Shown: one piece after another, positions 11,786 to 24,065 of the stretch
Layout of the letters: each line of letters starts with the position of its first letter
Numbering within the stretch: the stretch's first letter is position 1
Origin: Agriotes lineatus
Lineage: Eukaryota > Arthropoda > Insecta > Coleoptera > Elateridae
Reading direction: 5' to 3'
NCBI GenBank assembly: GCA_940337035.1
Contig: OW679197.1
Coordinates: 42,476,466-42,540,465, forward strand
Length of the DNA stretch: 64,000 bases
Notes under the pieces: generated by a model
The model's input: only the letters and a program-made list of their open reading frames with translations
Told to the model about the DNA's origin: nothing
Database searches by the model: none
Translations under genes and position numbers: made by a program

Positions 11786-14700
11786 AAAGCTAATTGTTAA
11801 AGTGAAAATAATGAATTGGTAATACGTTGATCCATTTTATGTATTTTATGTTCTCGAAGCCAAAAGTATTTCGTGGCCTGTTTACAAAAATGGACCACTT
11901 CACACATTGAAAAACGAATGAAAACGTCAACGTTTTTGAAAGTTTTCCAAAAAAGAAATTATTTTTTAATTCTGTTAATGTTACAATGTATGCATAGCCA
12001 TTGTTTAAAATAAAATGAAAATACAAATACATTATTTAATATTTTTATTCATGGAACTGTTTTTAAAATTTGATATAATTCAAGTTAAATTTTTTAGAGT
12101 ATTGTTTCATGTAACACTATTTCAAAATAGATTCGAATTTATCTACTTTCATAGAGAAATAATTCTTTTAAAAAATCGAACAAGCTCAAAGGAAAAAAAT
12201 ATTTAAATAAAAATAATCAAATTGCTGTAGTTGCTTCCCTGCGCAGTTTGATATGTACCTAATTTGAAGGCAACTACTCCATGTAGAAACTTTTAATAAC
12301 GCCGATTCTAATAATTAAGGCACCCATGACTTCCGCCGATAAAATAAATGGCTTTGCTTTGATCTCAAAGAATTCGCGCTTTTCTCATTAAAATTTTCGA
12401 GCGGTCCTTAAAGTAGTTGAGGTTCATTACGCTTGAATAAAAACTTCATATGGGATAATGAACATATGGGCGTGAATTATAGGCAAAACGAGTTGAAATT
12501 GAGGAAGTCCCTTGGCTTTTATTATGCTTGTTACCTTTTTTCGCCCAGTGACTGCATCTCCAAATACCGTGTACCTATTGTTATGAAGTTCTGACAGACT
12601 TCATATACACAAAGCTTGCCAAATGAAGTGCGACTGGCATACCTAATGTTGTTTTTGATTTATTCCTCGGCTTATTGCGCGTGATGCACAGATGTTCCCG
12701 GTTCTACATCTCAAAGAAAATAATGAAAATTCCGCTGCAGATTCAGAAGTCTGGCATTTTGTATTCTTATACGGATTTGGTGCGAGTTACATACTTGGAA
12801 CGGAATCCTTCAATGACACTTTCGGCATAACACAATAGACTCTTGAACATGTTTTAACTGACAAACATACAGAATATTCAACAAAGTGAAGGTCTTTCGG
12901 AAGGGCATCGAAAATTGAGTGTCATGCAATGTTTGTGTTCCGATGTTTCTTAAATCATGTAAAGACAACTGTATAGTTCGATTGTTTGTTTAGGTAGCTG
13001 CACCAGAATAGAAAGCTATTATCGTGTATTTGTGCACTACTAATAGTTTGTTATTCCAATAGTCTGAAATGATTTTAGGCTAATAAAAGTTAGCCCACGC
13101 GCTAACATGCAAACCGTCGTTTAAGCTGATTTATTGGTGGTGCCTCAAGGGTTTACAGTCGTGGTGTAAAATAAATGTAAACACATTAACCGTAAAAGGC
13201 TAAATCTGTCATGATTAGAATTAAAGATCAGGACCATGCTTTTAAATCAATTGCATTGACAGGGCGGTTAGTCAGTAAACGTTTCCAAATTAACTTGTAA
13301 AAGCTAAAAATAGCGTTGTGAAACAGTAATTATTCAACTGGTTGTAAGCAACAGCTTTCTGTAATTACTGAAATATAACCTAAGGTCATCATGGTACAAA
13401 TAGCGGAAACAATCGGAGACTAGTAGAGATATTCAAATTTCCCTCTGCCATACATCGTTCTGCAATAGAGCAGCTTTACGAGGGCCCTTTAGAGGGTTAC
13501 TTAGAATTTCCGCCTGTAGGGCGTTTCTCTTGCAATTGCTCTTACCTAATACCAAATCCAGCTGCTTCACCAACCCTTCCCGCGGTGATTATTCCTGATA
13601 TATATCTTGTAATCACATCTTTAGAGGTAGATACAGTTTTATTTAAGTAAGTACATAAAATTGATCAAAAGGAAATTATCAATAAAAATTTGAACAGATT
13701 TATAAATGTCAATAAACTAGACGAAATGTGACAATGCAAATCTGATATAGCAGTTTACTCCCACTGAAATCGCAGTCACCATAACAGTTATAAAATTGAT
13801 TGATGGTAATAACATTCAAACAAAATTAGACTTGGAGATTCAATCGGTGGGAGAATTTGTTGTAGCGAATGTTCGAAATGCCGTACTTGATAAAAAACAA
13901 TCTTAGCGTTTTATGTTTCCTCTATATATCTGTCTTTTCTATTACAATTTACTCTTGCGTTTTTCAGATCCAATTGGTGAGCACCTTAATTATACATTGG
14001 CTTCAGGTATGGCAGTGGTGGTGGTGGGTGGTGGTGTTGGGGCAATTGAACTAATCTATGTATTTCCTTTTAGCGTGAGAAAATATCAACTTTAGTTCTA
14101 ATTATAAACTTGGTTAATTAATGTCGCTAACAACGATCTGTATTTAATTGATAATCTTTAAACGTAAAAAGTATTTTAAAACAATTCACAGAATGACATA
14201 CTGAAACACTAAAATATATTTGTAAAATTTTCAAATCACAAAATAATAATTGCATTTTTATTAGTAGGTTTAATAGCATAACCCTGCTTTTTAAAGGGTG
14301 AAGGTAGATGTGGCCTCGAAGGGCTGCTGGTGTCGAATAATCCAACCCTAACAAATTGTATATTGGCTCTGCGGTTATTTTAGCAGCTCTGCCAGCAAAT
14401 CTTGTTCCCACGTTTTTGTCGTGCCTTCTGATTGTAGTCCTAGTAGACTATAGCTAACGGAAAAAGCATGAAAGGCGATTTCTGGCGCCTTAAAACTAAA
14501 ATCCTTTAACTAAGGGAATAAACTCTTGGCAGAAAATGCTAGTTGGGATTTAAAAGATAGTTTCTCGTCGGTTGTAATAATGTAAAATTTTAAAAAACTA
14601 AACACCAAGCCTTCTCTCACACATGATTGTTTTAATCAGAGACGACGTTTTCAGGATAAATGGACATAAAATTTGGTCTGGGCAGACTTATTATGACAGA

Positions 14701-14925
14701 AAATACCTACGAGATGCACTGGTCGGGTGTCATTAAATCAGAGCACGTAAGAGCGGGAGTAGTGTTTGTTATAAATAAATAAAAAAACAACCAAAGGAAA
14801 ATTGATTTTCAAGCAGCATGAGAAAGATGTATAAAATTGCAACTTTGTACAAAGTGTGCAAGTAATTATATAGAAACTAAACATATCGAAATATCAGCAA
14901 TTTTCCAAACAGCAAAATAAGCCTT
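11786..14925. other. AT-rich non-coding stretch
   Basis: No recognisable gene. A GTGG-rich microsatellite-like run lies at 14010-14040. A patch at 13440-13610 is GC-richer and of unknown role. A minus-strand ORF at 14127-14411 starts with a protein-like stretch (GTRFAGRAAKITAEPIYN) that I could not place in any family. Confidence 0.4.
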
Positions 14926-14929
14926 ACTA

Positions 14930-17070
14930 GAAAACAAGCAAACGAGCAAAAAGGGAAAAATACATATTATTGGTGGAACGATGAAATTCAGCAGTATATT
15001 GATCAAATCATCAAAACTTACCATGAGTGGCAACTCAACAAACAATGGACACATAAGAACATAAACATTTAAACAGAGTTGTCAAAAGAAAAATAATCAA
15101 CTAAAACGATGCTACTTAGCAACGTGCTTTCAAAAGCAAATATTAAGTAAGACTCAGCCCCAAACCAAAGTTTCTCAATGACCCTCGCCAGCTTCAAATC
15201 GTACCAAACAATCGTTCAGGCAATATGGAAATATCGGAAGGCTGACTAGCTACAGTGAAGACGGCGTGCGGTTCTTATTTTTCTATTAACAGTAAAAGGT
15301 ATTTAAAATTACCAGGAGGCGCCAAGTTCTACAACCGATACTAAGGTACCATGCATAGCCGACTCGCTACGACCTGAAACAAATTTTCAAAAGGAAACAA
15401 TGCCTCAATAGCATTAGCCACACACAAGGTTTATATTAGTTAACGATAATACAGACAATACAGGAGCGACTGTATATCATGGGTGGAAAGGTGCAAACGC
15501 AGCGCATCCTATTGTGGAAACCAACCACAGAGGTTTGATTTTAACTAACTACGAAGCAGTAGCAAACACGCGCAATATGGGATACTAATATACCAGTTCA
15601 CGGTGATGCCGCTAACAAGCAAATTGTAGCATGACAACTTACAATTTTGCAAGAAAGCAAAAAAAGTATGCTAATTACAGCTTTACGGTGATGATTCAGG
15701 CAAGCAACTTCTGGAATGCCACCACATACGTAAGCGTATGCAACTTGTTTTACCTTGCTCGAGGCGAGAACGTGAGTTGATGCTCCCAGAACCACAAGGC
15801 AGCGTTGACGAAGCAAAGTACAGCAGGCAATTCCAATCTCGAAAACCCCGAAGCGGGGAGGAACTCTTGGAAAACCGAAGTGAGGCTGCAATCAGAGACT
15901 CAGTAACAAACGGAAAAACTCAGCAACGGTTATAAATTTGACTACCAAATTAGTAGCACAAACTAGCTGCTCATACTTTAACGACTCCAAATCATCTTGA
16001 AATTTAAGAAATAAGAATACCTAATTAAAATAGGGAACGACAACACGAAACTGCACACATACCTTATATTGTGCTTCCAAGACTTAAATCAAGACGGCAG
16101 AGAAATCCGCAATCAAATGCGATGGGCACCCAAATATCTTCGATAAATCTACCATACAAATCCGCCGTAGCGCGAGTGTGCTAGGACACTATTCTAGTCC
16201 TCTAAGTCACTATAAGTTAACTCTACACTAAGGGAAAGATTAATAAGTAGTATACACGTGCGATTTAGTTAAAGACGCCAGCATCATTTCAAGGACGGGA
16301 AAAACAATTGAATACTGTTTGGCCTAGTTACGCATGACAACGGATCGATAATCCGAGGGTAGCGCTTCAAGGACGACCAAAACCATTTCCACGATTCCAG
16401 AATTACGGCGTTCAGACAGAGGTGTCCAAAACGCACAAAATCAAACGAGGCAATTAAAGGTCCATAATGCATAACGCTTTTTACCGGTACCTAACAAAAG
16501 TAAACGTATAGAGATGTGATTGATAGCTGTGACACAATCAACAGAAGTATTCAGCTGCCTAAAGGCAATGAAAAAATTATAACAATGATAACATTTGTCG
16601 TTTATCTTGGCTGGTTCAGCACTATTAATGATTGCTCACAGGAAATAGACCGGAGTATATTTTTGAAGGTAGTGATACAGTTCTGGAGATATACCAGTAG
16701 AATTGCTGAAGTACAGAGAACCCCATTTAATATCTAAATAAGCAAACCACTTTAACAAGTGCTTCCGACAAAATAAAATGCGAACATAATGAAAAACGTA
16801 TCATATTATATCCATTTTTAAAAAGGGTCAAGGAAAGACCTGAATAACTTTAGGACCATAACATAAATAATACCTGCAGCAGGGTCTTTAAACTACAGAT
16901 TCAATTATGAAATAACATTAATGACAAGCAAAATGGTTTTGACCGAGGAAGATCATGTATTGACAACGTTTGACGATAGACAAATTTGATAGATTCTCTG
17001 AGACGGTGCAGTAAGTTTGAATAATACTCTTCAAGAACTGTACTATCGGAAGAAAGGTGACCGATTACAA
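14930..17070 (+). pseudogene. Decayed non-LTR retrotransposon ORF2 (RTE-like RT), plus strand
   Basis: Two islands identify it. NTYYWWNDEIQQYIDQIIK at about 14960-15020 resembles the linker (WW-x-E-I) between endonuclease and RT in insect RTE-like elements. NDKQNGFDRGRSCIDNV at 16920-16970 is RT motif 2 (usual form QxGFRxGRSxxDxI), preceded by KKGQGKT at about 16820, which matches RT motif 1. Many stops; about 15500-16000 looks unrelated and may be inserted DNA. The catalytic domain downstream is missing, cut off where the mariner material begins. Non-functional. Confidence 0.5.
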
Positions 17071-17074
17071 TTTT

Positions 17075-17208
17075 TTGTTGTACACTAAACCTTTAGTTAT
17101 GGTTGTTACATCAACAGACAGATACCATTTTAAAACTGTCACGTTCTTGTCAAATTTACAATTAACAAAAAATGGTTGTAACAATAACTAAACGTTTAAT
17201 GTATAATA
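17075..17208. mobile_element. Small inverted-repeat element (mariner-like MITE)
   Basis: TGTACACTAAACCTTTAGTT at 17080 is the inverse of AACTAAACGTTTAATGTATA near 17184-17203. Arms are about 32 bp in a unit of about 134 bp. It lies exactly where the adjacent mariner transposase reading frame breaks off, so it may be an insertion in that element or its own end. Confidence 0.5.
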
Positions 17209-17211
17209 GAG

Positions 17212-17645
17212 AATTGTAGTGGTTTTTAATTTTCTCTGCTTCCGAGAGGCACCCTTGGCATGCCACTGCATCTACTCTTGTTTCGATTCAGGATCATGAT
17301 AATGGACCCAAATTTCATCTCCAGTGACAATTTGGTTGATGATTAAATTTGGTTCGCCTCCATAAAGCTTCAAAACTTGTTCACTCGCATTCGCACGAAC
17401 ACACATTTGGTACGGAGAAAGAATTCGAGGAACTCATCTTGCACTAACCTTTTTCATGCCGGGGTACTCGTGTAGGATTCTGAAAATGATGATTTCGGAA
17501 ACTTCTAATAAAGTTGATAATTTTCGCTTTTCCAATCTCGCATCCTCCAGTACCAAACACTGTTTTTCAACAATATCTGAAGTGATCACTTCAACAGGAA
17601 AACCTTGACGATTTCGACCAAGTTTAAATAGTTTTGATCACTCAC
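17212..17645 (-). pseudogene. mariner-family transposase relic
   Basis: Minus-strand translation is readable from about 17630 to 17215. KQCLVLEDARLEKRKLSTLL belongs to the second helix-turn-helix region. ILHEYPGMKKVSAR is followed by an in-frame stop at the usual Trp of the WVPR(H/L)L motif. IVTGDEIWVHYHDPESKQE holds the first catalytic Asp (D of TGDE), again followed by a stop. The downstream catalytic residues are missing because the reading ends at the small inverted-repeat element. Two in-frame stops and loss of both termini make it a dead fragment. Confidence 0.82.
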
Positions 17646-18159
17646 AAATACAATGCGTTGCAAATTCCTAACTACATAGATGTTTAACGACCGCTAAATA
17701 CGTATTTCGACAGCTGTCATCTTCATTACCCAACAAAGTCGGCCGAAGATATGCTCTTTGTCAAATCACTAGTAAACCACAGGCTCCAGCAGTGTTTTAC
17801 TCAAAAATAGTTGACTTGGAAGGATAATCATTCCCAGTTATTTCTTCGTAAATGGTTTTGAAGATTTTCCTTGTTTTGTAATGAATGTTACTACTACTTT
17901 GTATTAAATTTTCTTAAAGTGACAGTTAATGGAATTAGTAATGTTACAATTGCTCCGTAAAATGACATAGGTGATTGTAAAACACTTTAATGAAAAATTA
18001 TAATACACTTCAAAACTATGGAGTCCGCGTATATAAAATTGGTACAAAAGGTACATAACCCGTGCCATGTGCAAAAATTACACGTAACTCTTTTAATTAA
18101 ATTATTGCTTTTGGAAGAAATGCAGTATGATTTTTAATACGAGTTATTTTTTTGAATCT

Positions 18160-18868
18160 CCGATATTGAGTAAAAATACAAAACAAAAATGAATTGTGAA
18201 ACATTTATTGTATAGAAAATATAGTGTACATCTCTCAACTATATTTCTGCATAATCTCCATTTCGATTAATGCACTTGTCATACCGTGGCATAGGTTTTT
18301 GTATGCCCTCCTCAAAAAAGGTTGCCGCCTAGTCACTCATCCAACTGTTCATGTCGGTTTTTAGCTTGTTCTTTAAACTTTCTGCATCGTTCTCGCAAAC
18401 AGCCGTCGGTTATAAACTATACTCGTCTGAGGATACATTTTGACTGGATTTTGCTCTTCATAGTCTATATTTTCAGCTGAAGAAAGTGAATTACGGCGTA
18501 CCACGCCAGCCAAGTCTGAACTGCGCGCCATAAGCATTATTTATCTCTCTTCTGACTGAAGTCTCAATCCTGAAGTACATAATGCAGTCAAAATTAATTG
18601 TGGAGAGAGAAAAGTTTTTAAGCGACGGCTTTGTGGAAGAATGGTGCAGCAAGGTTAAAGAAGTTAAAAACCAACGTGAACGTAGTTGGTTGAGTGACCA
18701 TCAGCAACCTTCTTTGAGGAGGGCATACCAAAAACTTGTACCACGGTATGACAAGTGCCTTAATCGAAATGGCGAATAAGTAGAAATATAGCAGAGAGAT
18801 GTACCTACTTTTTCTACACAATAAATCTTTCATAATATTCATTTTTTTTCTTACCGAATCGGAGGTTG
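18160..18868. mobile_element. Palindromic fusion of two mariner 3' ends
   Basis: Positions about 18160-18410 (minus strand) and 18625-18868 (plus strand) are inverted copies of the same mariner C-terminal coding region. The minus copy reads ATFFEEGIQKPMPRYDKC followed by INRNGDYAEI and a stop; the plus copy reads KLVPRYDKCLNRNGE and a stop. The arms also share upstream coding (RxxxDGF...CRKFKE-like against CSKVKE) and the flank outward to CTCCGAT. No N-terminal or first-Asp region is visible between the arms. The result is a tail-to-tail foldback, probably moved or formed by aberrant mariner transposition. Confidence 0.7.
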
Positions 18869-20311
18869 AAGATTAAATAGCCCTCTAAACTTCGCTGTGT
18901 ATCTCGATCTTCCAAAAGATATTTGTTTTATATTAACGTTATTTTTATTTTTTAGTCAATTAAATTCAGTTTTATGAACTCTTTCTCGCCCTCCTGAATT
19001 GTTTAAAGATATAGATTGTTAAGTTAATCCTGGTTATGTATGTTATGCGCAATGAAACGCTTACATTAACGCCTGAGTTAAATATCACAACAATTTTACT
19101 CTAAAAATGGCACAAAATACAAAAAACATTTCTTTGCTATTAAAACCAAAAAAAAACTGCGTAGATACTGAATAAACCTGTAGTTCACATCAGGTCACCA
19201 AAGTACTTTATCAATTGAGGTAGGTAAGTTATTGACGGCATGTTTTTTGTGCAAGAACTTTGCAGTTTTAATATACTTGCGTCGTTCACCTTTAACTTAG
19301 ATTTGCTTATCAAGCGGCTCGTCAAATTTAGGGGTGATAAATGATTAAAAAAATAATGCGATTAAATGAAAAACGATAAATAGAAAAGTTGTTCATTTTG
19401 GTGAGCTCTATCACTGGTTAAAATATGTGCACTCATTTCCATAACACCCTGTATATTTCCTCATCTCAAGATTTATTTAATAAATCCCGAATTCATAACG
19501 AATTACTACCCAAACAAATCGCTGCACAAATAATTAGAAATAATATTTGATTGCAACCAAGAAACAATTTAGAAGTTCAAGAATATGTTATCCCTTAAAA
19601 AAACAAGCTTCTAATCAAGGGTTGACTACCATGCAAATATGGCAAACACTTTGGTAGAGAGTAGTTTCCACACAAATTTATTTATATGTGCACTTTGTTA
19701 GCGAAATAAGAAATCACAAATGCAATAAACTCAACAGTAACACGTGAATCTTTGCATCGGTTGGTAGCTGTGTCTAGTTGTATACAATTACCGGTGCATG
19801 TGTCATTAGAGTCGCTGCAGCGGCTCTATGTAGCATAACCTAATAAAACATTTTGCTGCCGTGTAATGGTTAGTTGTTAAATTACTACTTCCTGAATCGC
19901 CTAACCTCGAAATAATTTCTGTAAAATGTATATTTGTGTAAATAGCTGAACAATTTTAACTTTCAACCAGTACGAATAAAAATTAATCGAGTTATGTGTT
20001 GTTCTATTGAATTTATTTAATTTTGTCTTCTTTTATTGAAATAAAGGAAGAATAATGATTTTAATCGTAATATTGTATTTGATTTACAATTCAGATAAAA
20101 GTTTAATATAATATAGTATGAGTCTGTATGGGTACACTTAGTATTTAATTTATATTTTATCTGGAATATTTCCAAATAATTTCAAGTCGGTGTATTGCTA
20201 CTAAACTCTCCACATTATTTACTCTTCTAGAACATTTTCGTTTTATTTTAGAACGATTGCAGAAGTGGGAGCAGTTCAGTAGTAGAATACCACTGACCTC
20301 GTAACATTTAC
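18869..20311. other. Non-coding stretch, nothing recognised
   Basis: No coding or clear repeat seen, apart from ACACCCTGTATATTTCC near 19443, which resembles the ACAGGGTG-type ends of insect MITEs. Confidence 0.4.
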
Positions 20312-20359
20312 CTCAATAATTTCAGTTGGTGGTCTCGAAACTGGCGTAGGTATAGCACC
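20312..20359 (-). CDS. Candidate 48-nt micro-exon of an unknown host gene
   Basis: On the minus strand a tract ATCTTTAAAAATTTTCAG is followed by a 48-nt open segment and then GTAAATG, giving consensus-like acceptor and donor sites. The segment is a multiple of three; in one frame it reads GAIPTPVSRPPTEIIE, a Pro-rich peptide with no low-complexity bias, unlike the surrounding AT-rich noise. It is less AT-rich than its flanks. I do not recognise the protein. It could be chance: the segment is short and the donor is not optimal (GTAAAT rather than GTAAGT). Confidence 0.3.
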
Positions 20360-21939
20360 CTGAAAATTTTTAAAGATATACAAAATTTTACAAGTAAACC
20401 TTGTACCTGCAAAAAAATAGTACAAATTATTTCCGTGAAACAAACACTTTCACGTCTTGAACACTAGTTTACGAACTTGTGTGCTGTACTATTTGTTTGG
20501 GTCTACACGGAATTGAAGCGTCTAAATTTATGATCCGCGGGCTGAAAATATAGACTTCAAAGTATGCAAGAAATATCAATTGACATTCTTAGTTCGAAAC
20601 GTAATACTTTAAAATAGTTTGACGCAGACACATCTATCATGTTTTACTACAAATTGAATTGGTTGCGAGAGAGTAGCAAATATGCGGTATTGGTTATGAC
20701 TGAGTTATGAGGGTTGTGAAGTAGCGAAAGAAGCCGTTCAGCGACTTCTTACTTCATTTACAACATACTACTCAAATGCATGCCAACATTTCGATAGTAG
20801 GCGAATAAAATATTAAATAAGCGTATATTACATAATAACAAAATGGCAAGAAGAACGGCGCAAAAATTAAGATCGTACAATACTTGCAGGTCGTTCAACT
20901 GTATCTTTGCATTTTGAACTCTGCGCCGAAAAATACCGTAAAGCTTTGTATTGCTCAACGACAGTTTCGCCTTCAAAGTGTTATCAAATAATACTTTTAG
21001 AAAGCAACACATTTAAGAAACGATGTTTGGGAATTAAACTGAATGTTTTGGGTCTTTAGTAGTCAATTGAGTTACAATTTCAACTTAAATAAAAAATAAC
21101 AGCTGTTGATTCATGCAGAAATATGCAGAAGTAAAATATTACACATTCTGCACAAACATAGCATTCTGAAAATGCATTCCTGCAACAGGTTGTCAGTTTC
21201 AGACAAATAAATTTGTATTACACAGAGAAATGCCAGTTTTAACGTCTGTTATACTAGAACTGCTTATATTAGGAGCTCAAATTCGTAATAGTTGGCCAGT
21301 ACATGTTTTGCACATATTCTTAAAACAAAACAAATTTTAGCGGTTATCTTCATGTTTTAATAAAAAATATAGAATTTCATTAATTCGTAAAAAATACATC
21401 AAATTCTGTTGGCCAACAAAAAAAGTCTCAGTCTCGTCGTAATAGTTCGATTATTAAAAATAAATAATACAAATCCTGAATTTGTTTTAAATTCTATATT
21501 TTGCTACGACGCTTTTCAATACTATCTCTGCTATTGTATGTTTATGCATTATTGAGTGTACAAGTGTCTGGAGTAAAAGAATTCGCGATAGCTTTGAACT
21601 TACCAACTCTTGTTGCGTGCTTGTTGGGCTTGTTCCCATTTTTTTTCACACAATGGTTGTATTGGAGACAGATTGAGACTAAATGATGGCAATCCCATAA
21701 CCAGAATATTATTTTTTGCAATCCAACACTTACTTTATCGAGAGGTATGGCGGAATGTGTATTCTCCATAGCGAATTTTGCAGACGGGGAGTCAACTCTA
21801 AGAATTTATATTGTTGTAATAATGAGCATTATTACAGAAAAATGAAGTCTAACAAAGAATATGTTGATAACCAGGCTTAGGATATTTATGCATTTGGATA
21901 TCTGCTTATGCAAGTGCATATTTTTATCGTTTTATTCAA
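20360..21939. other. Non-coding stretch, nothing recognised
   Basis: Short ORFs only. One at 21501-21686 (plus) is hydrophobic near its start but resembles nothing known and has no supporting context. Confidence 0.4.
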
Positions 21940-22087
21940 TAATAGTAATTTATTATACAAGACGATAAAGTTAAATTTTATCCCCGAGTGAATCGTGTAA
22001 CGTCGAGACGAAGTCGAGACGTTAATGATTCAAGAGTGGATAGAAAAAACTTTATCGTCGTGTATAATACGAATTTTTTTTCTATAG
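21940..22087. repeat. Foldback element, family A-F copy D
   Basis: Left TTATTATACAAGACGATAAA pairs with right TTTATCGTCGTGTATAATA. The tip contains GTCGAGACGAAGTCGAGAC. It begins AATAGTAATTTATTATAC and ends ATTTTTTTTCTATAG, a diverged form of the shared family ends. About 148 bp. Confidence 0.65.
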
Positions 22088-22893
22088 CAAGAACGTTTAC
22101 AATTTCAAAAGAAAATAAGGGCAGTCAATCACATTTCAAACTGTCAGTAGCTAGATTGGGTTGCTACGATAATACGAAGCTGTCACATTTAATTTAAACA
22201 AAAGTTAGAAAATTAAATTACTTTATCTATCCTTGATGTTAAAGTGCTACTTTATTTACCCTTGCTGTTAAAGTAAAACTTGACCTTTTGTTTTGAGTTG
22301 ATAAAAGCACACTTTAACATGTGCTATAGAAAATGAATGTTTTTAAGGTTTCTAATTAATGCTGCATATTTCTGAAAACCTTTGATTTCTAGTTCCATAA
22401 AATGTAATTATTTTGAAAGTTTTAAGTACTTTAAAAACAGAACAGCATAAGAAACGCATCTGTTTATATTTTTTTATTGAATATTGGTAATTTTTAAGAT
22501 TAAGCATATCCAGTGATCCATGCTAACCTTTTAATAGAAAATGCACATTCTTTTTCGTCAATTATTTGAACGGTTTAGGGATTATGGCCCAGGTAAACTT
22601 ATGTTTTGGTCAAGCCATATTAATGGGCCTTTATAATGACCTGTTCTATGCTTCACTATACACTCTTGAGTGATAGATGGTATTGTTTTGACATTTAATT
22701 AGAAAATTATGTGAATGGGGCTTTGTGTTGATCTGTTGATTGACAAACTATATTTTTGGAAATCTCTACTAATTCTTTCTTACAACTCTTTAAATTTCAT
22801 TTTGTAGTAGAGCCACAAATTTAATTCTCCAACATCCATTCTACATTAAAATACCATACATAAACATAAGTTAAAGCCCAATTAATATTTAAA

Positions 22894-23275
22894 ATGAGAA
22901 AAAAGAAAATATGTTCAAGTGTAGTTCTAAACCAGTTTGTGATTGATTTTGAACACTTTAGTGGTAGTCTGCTATTTTATAAATATTGTCAAGTCGCAAT
23001 TGCAGCTTCAAAAAAATTTCAGGTTACTCAGCATATGCGAACAGAAAAACATCTGAGCAATAAAAGCAGAAAAACTGCTAATAGACTGCAACAATTCCAA
23101 AACCAGGCCCAAACCATTATCAGTTTAATTATGATTTATGTAAAGCCTTTACATCTGCCGATATACCTTTATCCAAGTAACAAAAATCAAAACCCACAGT
23201 ATTTCTTGAGAAGTACATGAGGCGAGATATTCCTCATAAATCAGCATTAATAAAAAATTATGTTCCTTACACAGT
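22894..23275 (+). pseudogene. hAT-type transposase N-terminal relic (BED-like finger)
   Basis: The first reading frame contains YKYCQVAIAASKKFQVTQHM followed by RTEKH. This is a BED/CGBP1-like zinc finger in which the first Cys appears replaced by Tyr. After a frameshift near 23115 the next frame continues QFNYDLCKAFTSADIPLSK and, past a TAA, FLEKYMRRDIPHKSALIKNY. That is the linker typical of one group of insect hAT-like or CGBP1-like proteins. The catalytic RNase-H fold and the hATC dimerisation domain are absent. At least one frameshift and two stops: a dead 5' fragment. Confidence 0.62.
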
Positions 23276-23816
23276 GTCACACTGAACTTAATGAGGAAAA
23301 GCGCATATTTAAGCGCATATTTGAATTATTTTATGTGCATATTTGCATGCATATATTCCAAATGTTAAGTGTATATAATAAATATTTGCTTTACTGGTTA
23401 TGTTATTAATTACTACTAATTGTTATGCGTAATATAAAGGTTACTAAAATGCGTTCATATCAGTACATTACATTAGGCGAAACTCTCCTTTTTGGAATTG
23501 TAACCTCGTCACCACTTAACGTTTTTGCTGCTAAGGGCCTGTTCGTGCTCATTTTTTTTTTCATATTAATAATTTGGTCTTTTAAAGCTGTAAAGTTATA
23601 GAACTAGGCTATGGCTCGGTATAGAAGTGTCAAACGTCGTAAGAATTTTTTGTTGTCTTACATTGAATTACAATGCCGTACTATGTACAAGCTTTAATTA
23701 CGTACAAGCTATAATTTTATTTATTTGTATAGGCTTGACCCTAAATTTTCTTTTTTTTGCGTCTTTCCTGTACCAGTATGAGACACTTAATGTTTAAAAA
23801 AACTACGTACAGGCGA

Positions 23817-24065
23817 GGACCCCATTTCATAAAACAACTTTGCAACTTTTCACTTTGCAATTTTCAATTAATTTCTGGTAGGTACATAAAAATATATTTG
23901 AGTAGTTAAAAAGTAATATTTCCTCAAGAGTATGCAAAGAGCAAGCGAACTGTTGAAAACTAGCAAAGATATGTTTTACACAAGACAAAATTTTTCAATT
24001 TTTAAAATTTGAAAACTGCAAAGTGTAAAGTAAAAAGTTGCAAAGTTGTTTTATGAAATAGAGCC
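23817..24065. mobile_element. Foldback MITE with about 45-bp arms
   Basis: CATTTCATAAAACAACTTTG at 23822 is inverted at about 24040-24060. Both arms continue with CAACTTTT, a CACTTTGCA-like part and TTTTCAA. Outer ends are GGACCC and GGCTC. No target duplication was obvious. Loop of about 150 bp, non-coding. Confidence 0.7.

Noticed and set aside
13440..13620. GC-richer patch as a host exon
   Set aside because: No sustained ORF with consensus splice sites could be drawn on either strand.
14127..14411. Protein-like minus-strand stretch GTRFAGRAAKITAEPIYN
   Set aside because: Looks less random than its surroundings, but I could not match it to a family and there is no context.
21501..21686. 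Hydrophobic 61-codon ORF
   Set aside because: No start context, no homologue I recognise, and AT-rich DNA often yields hydrophobic chance ORFs.
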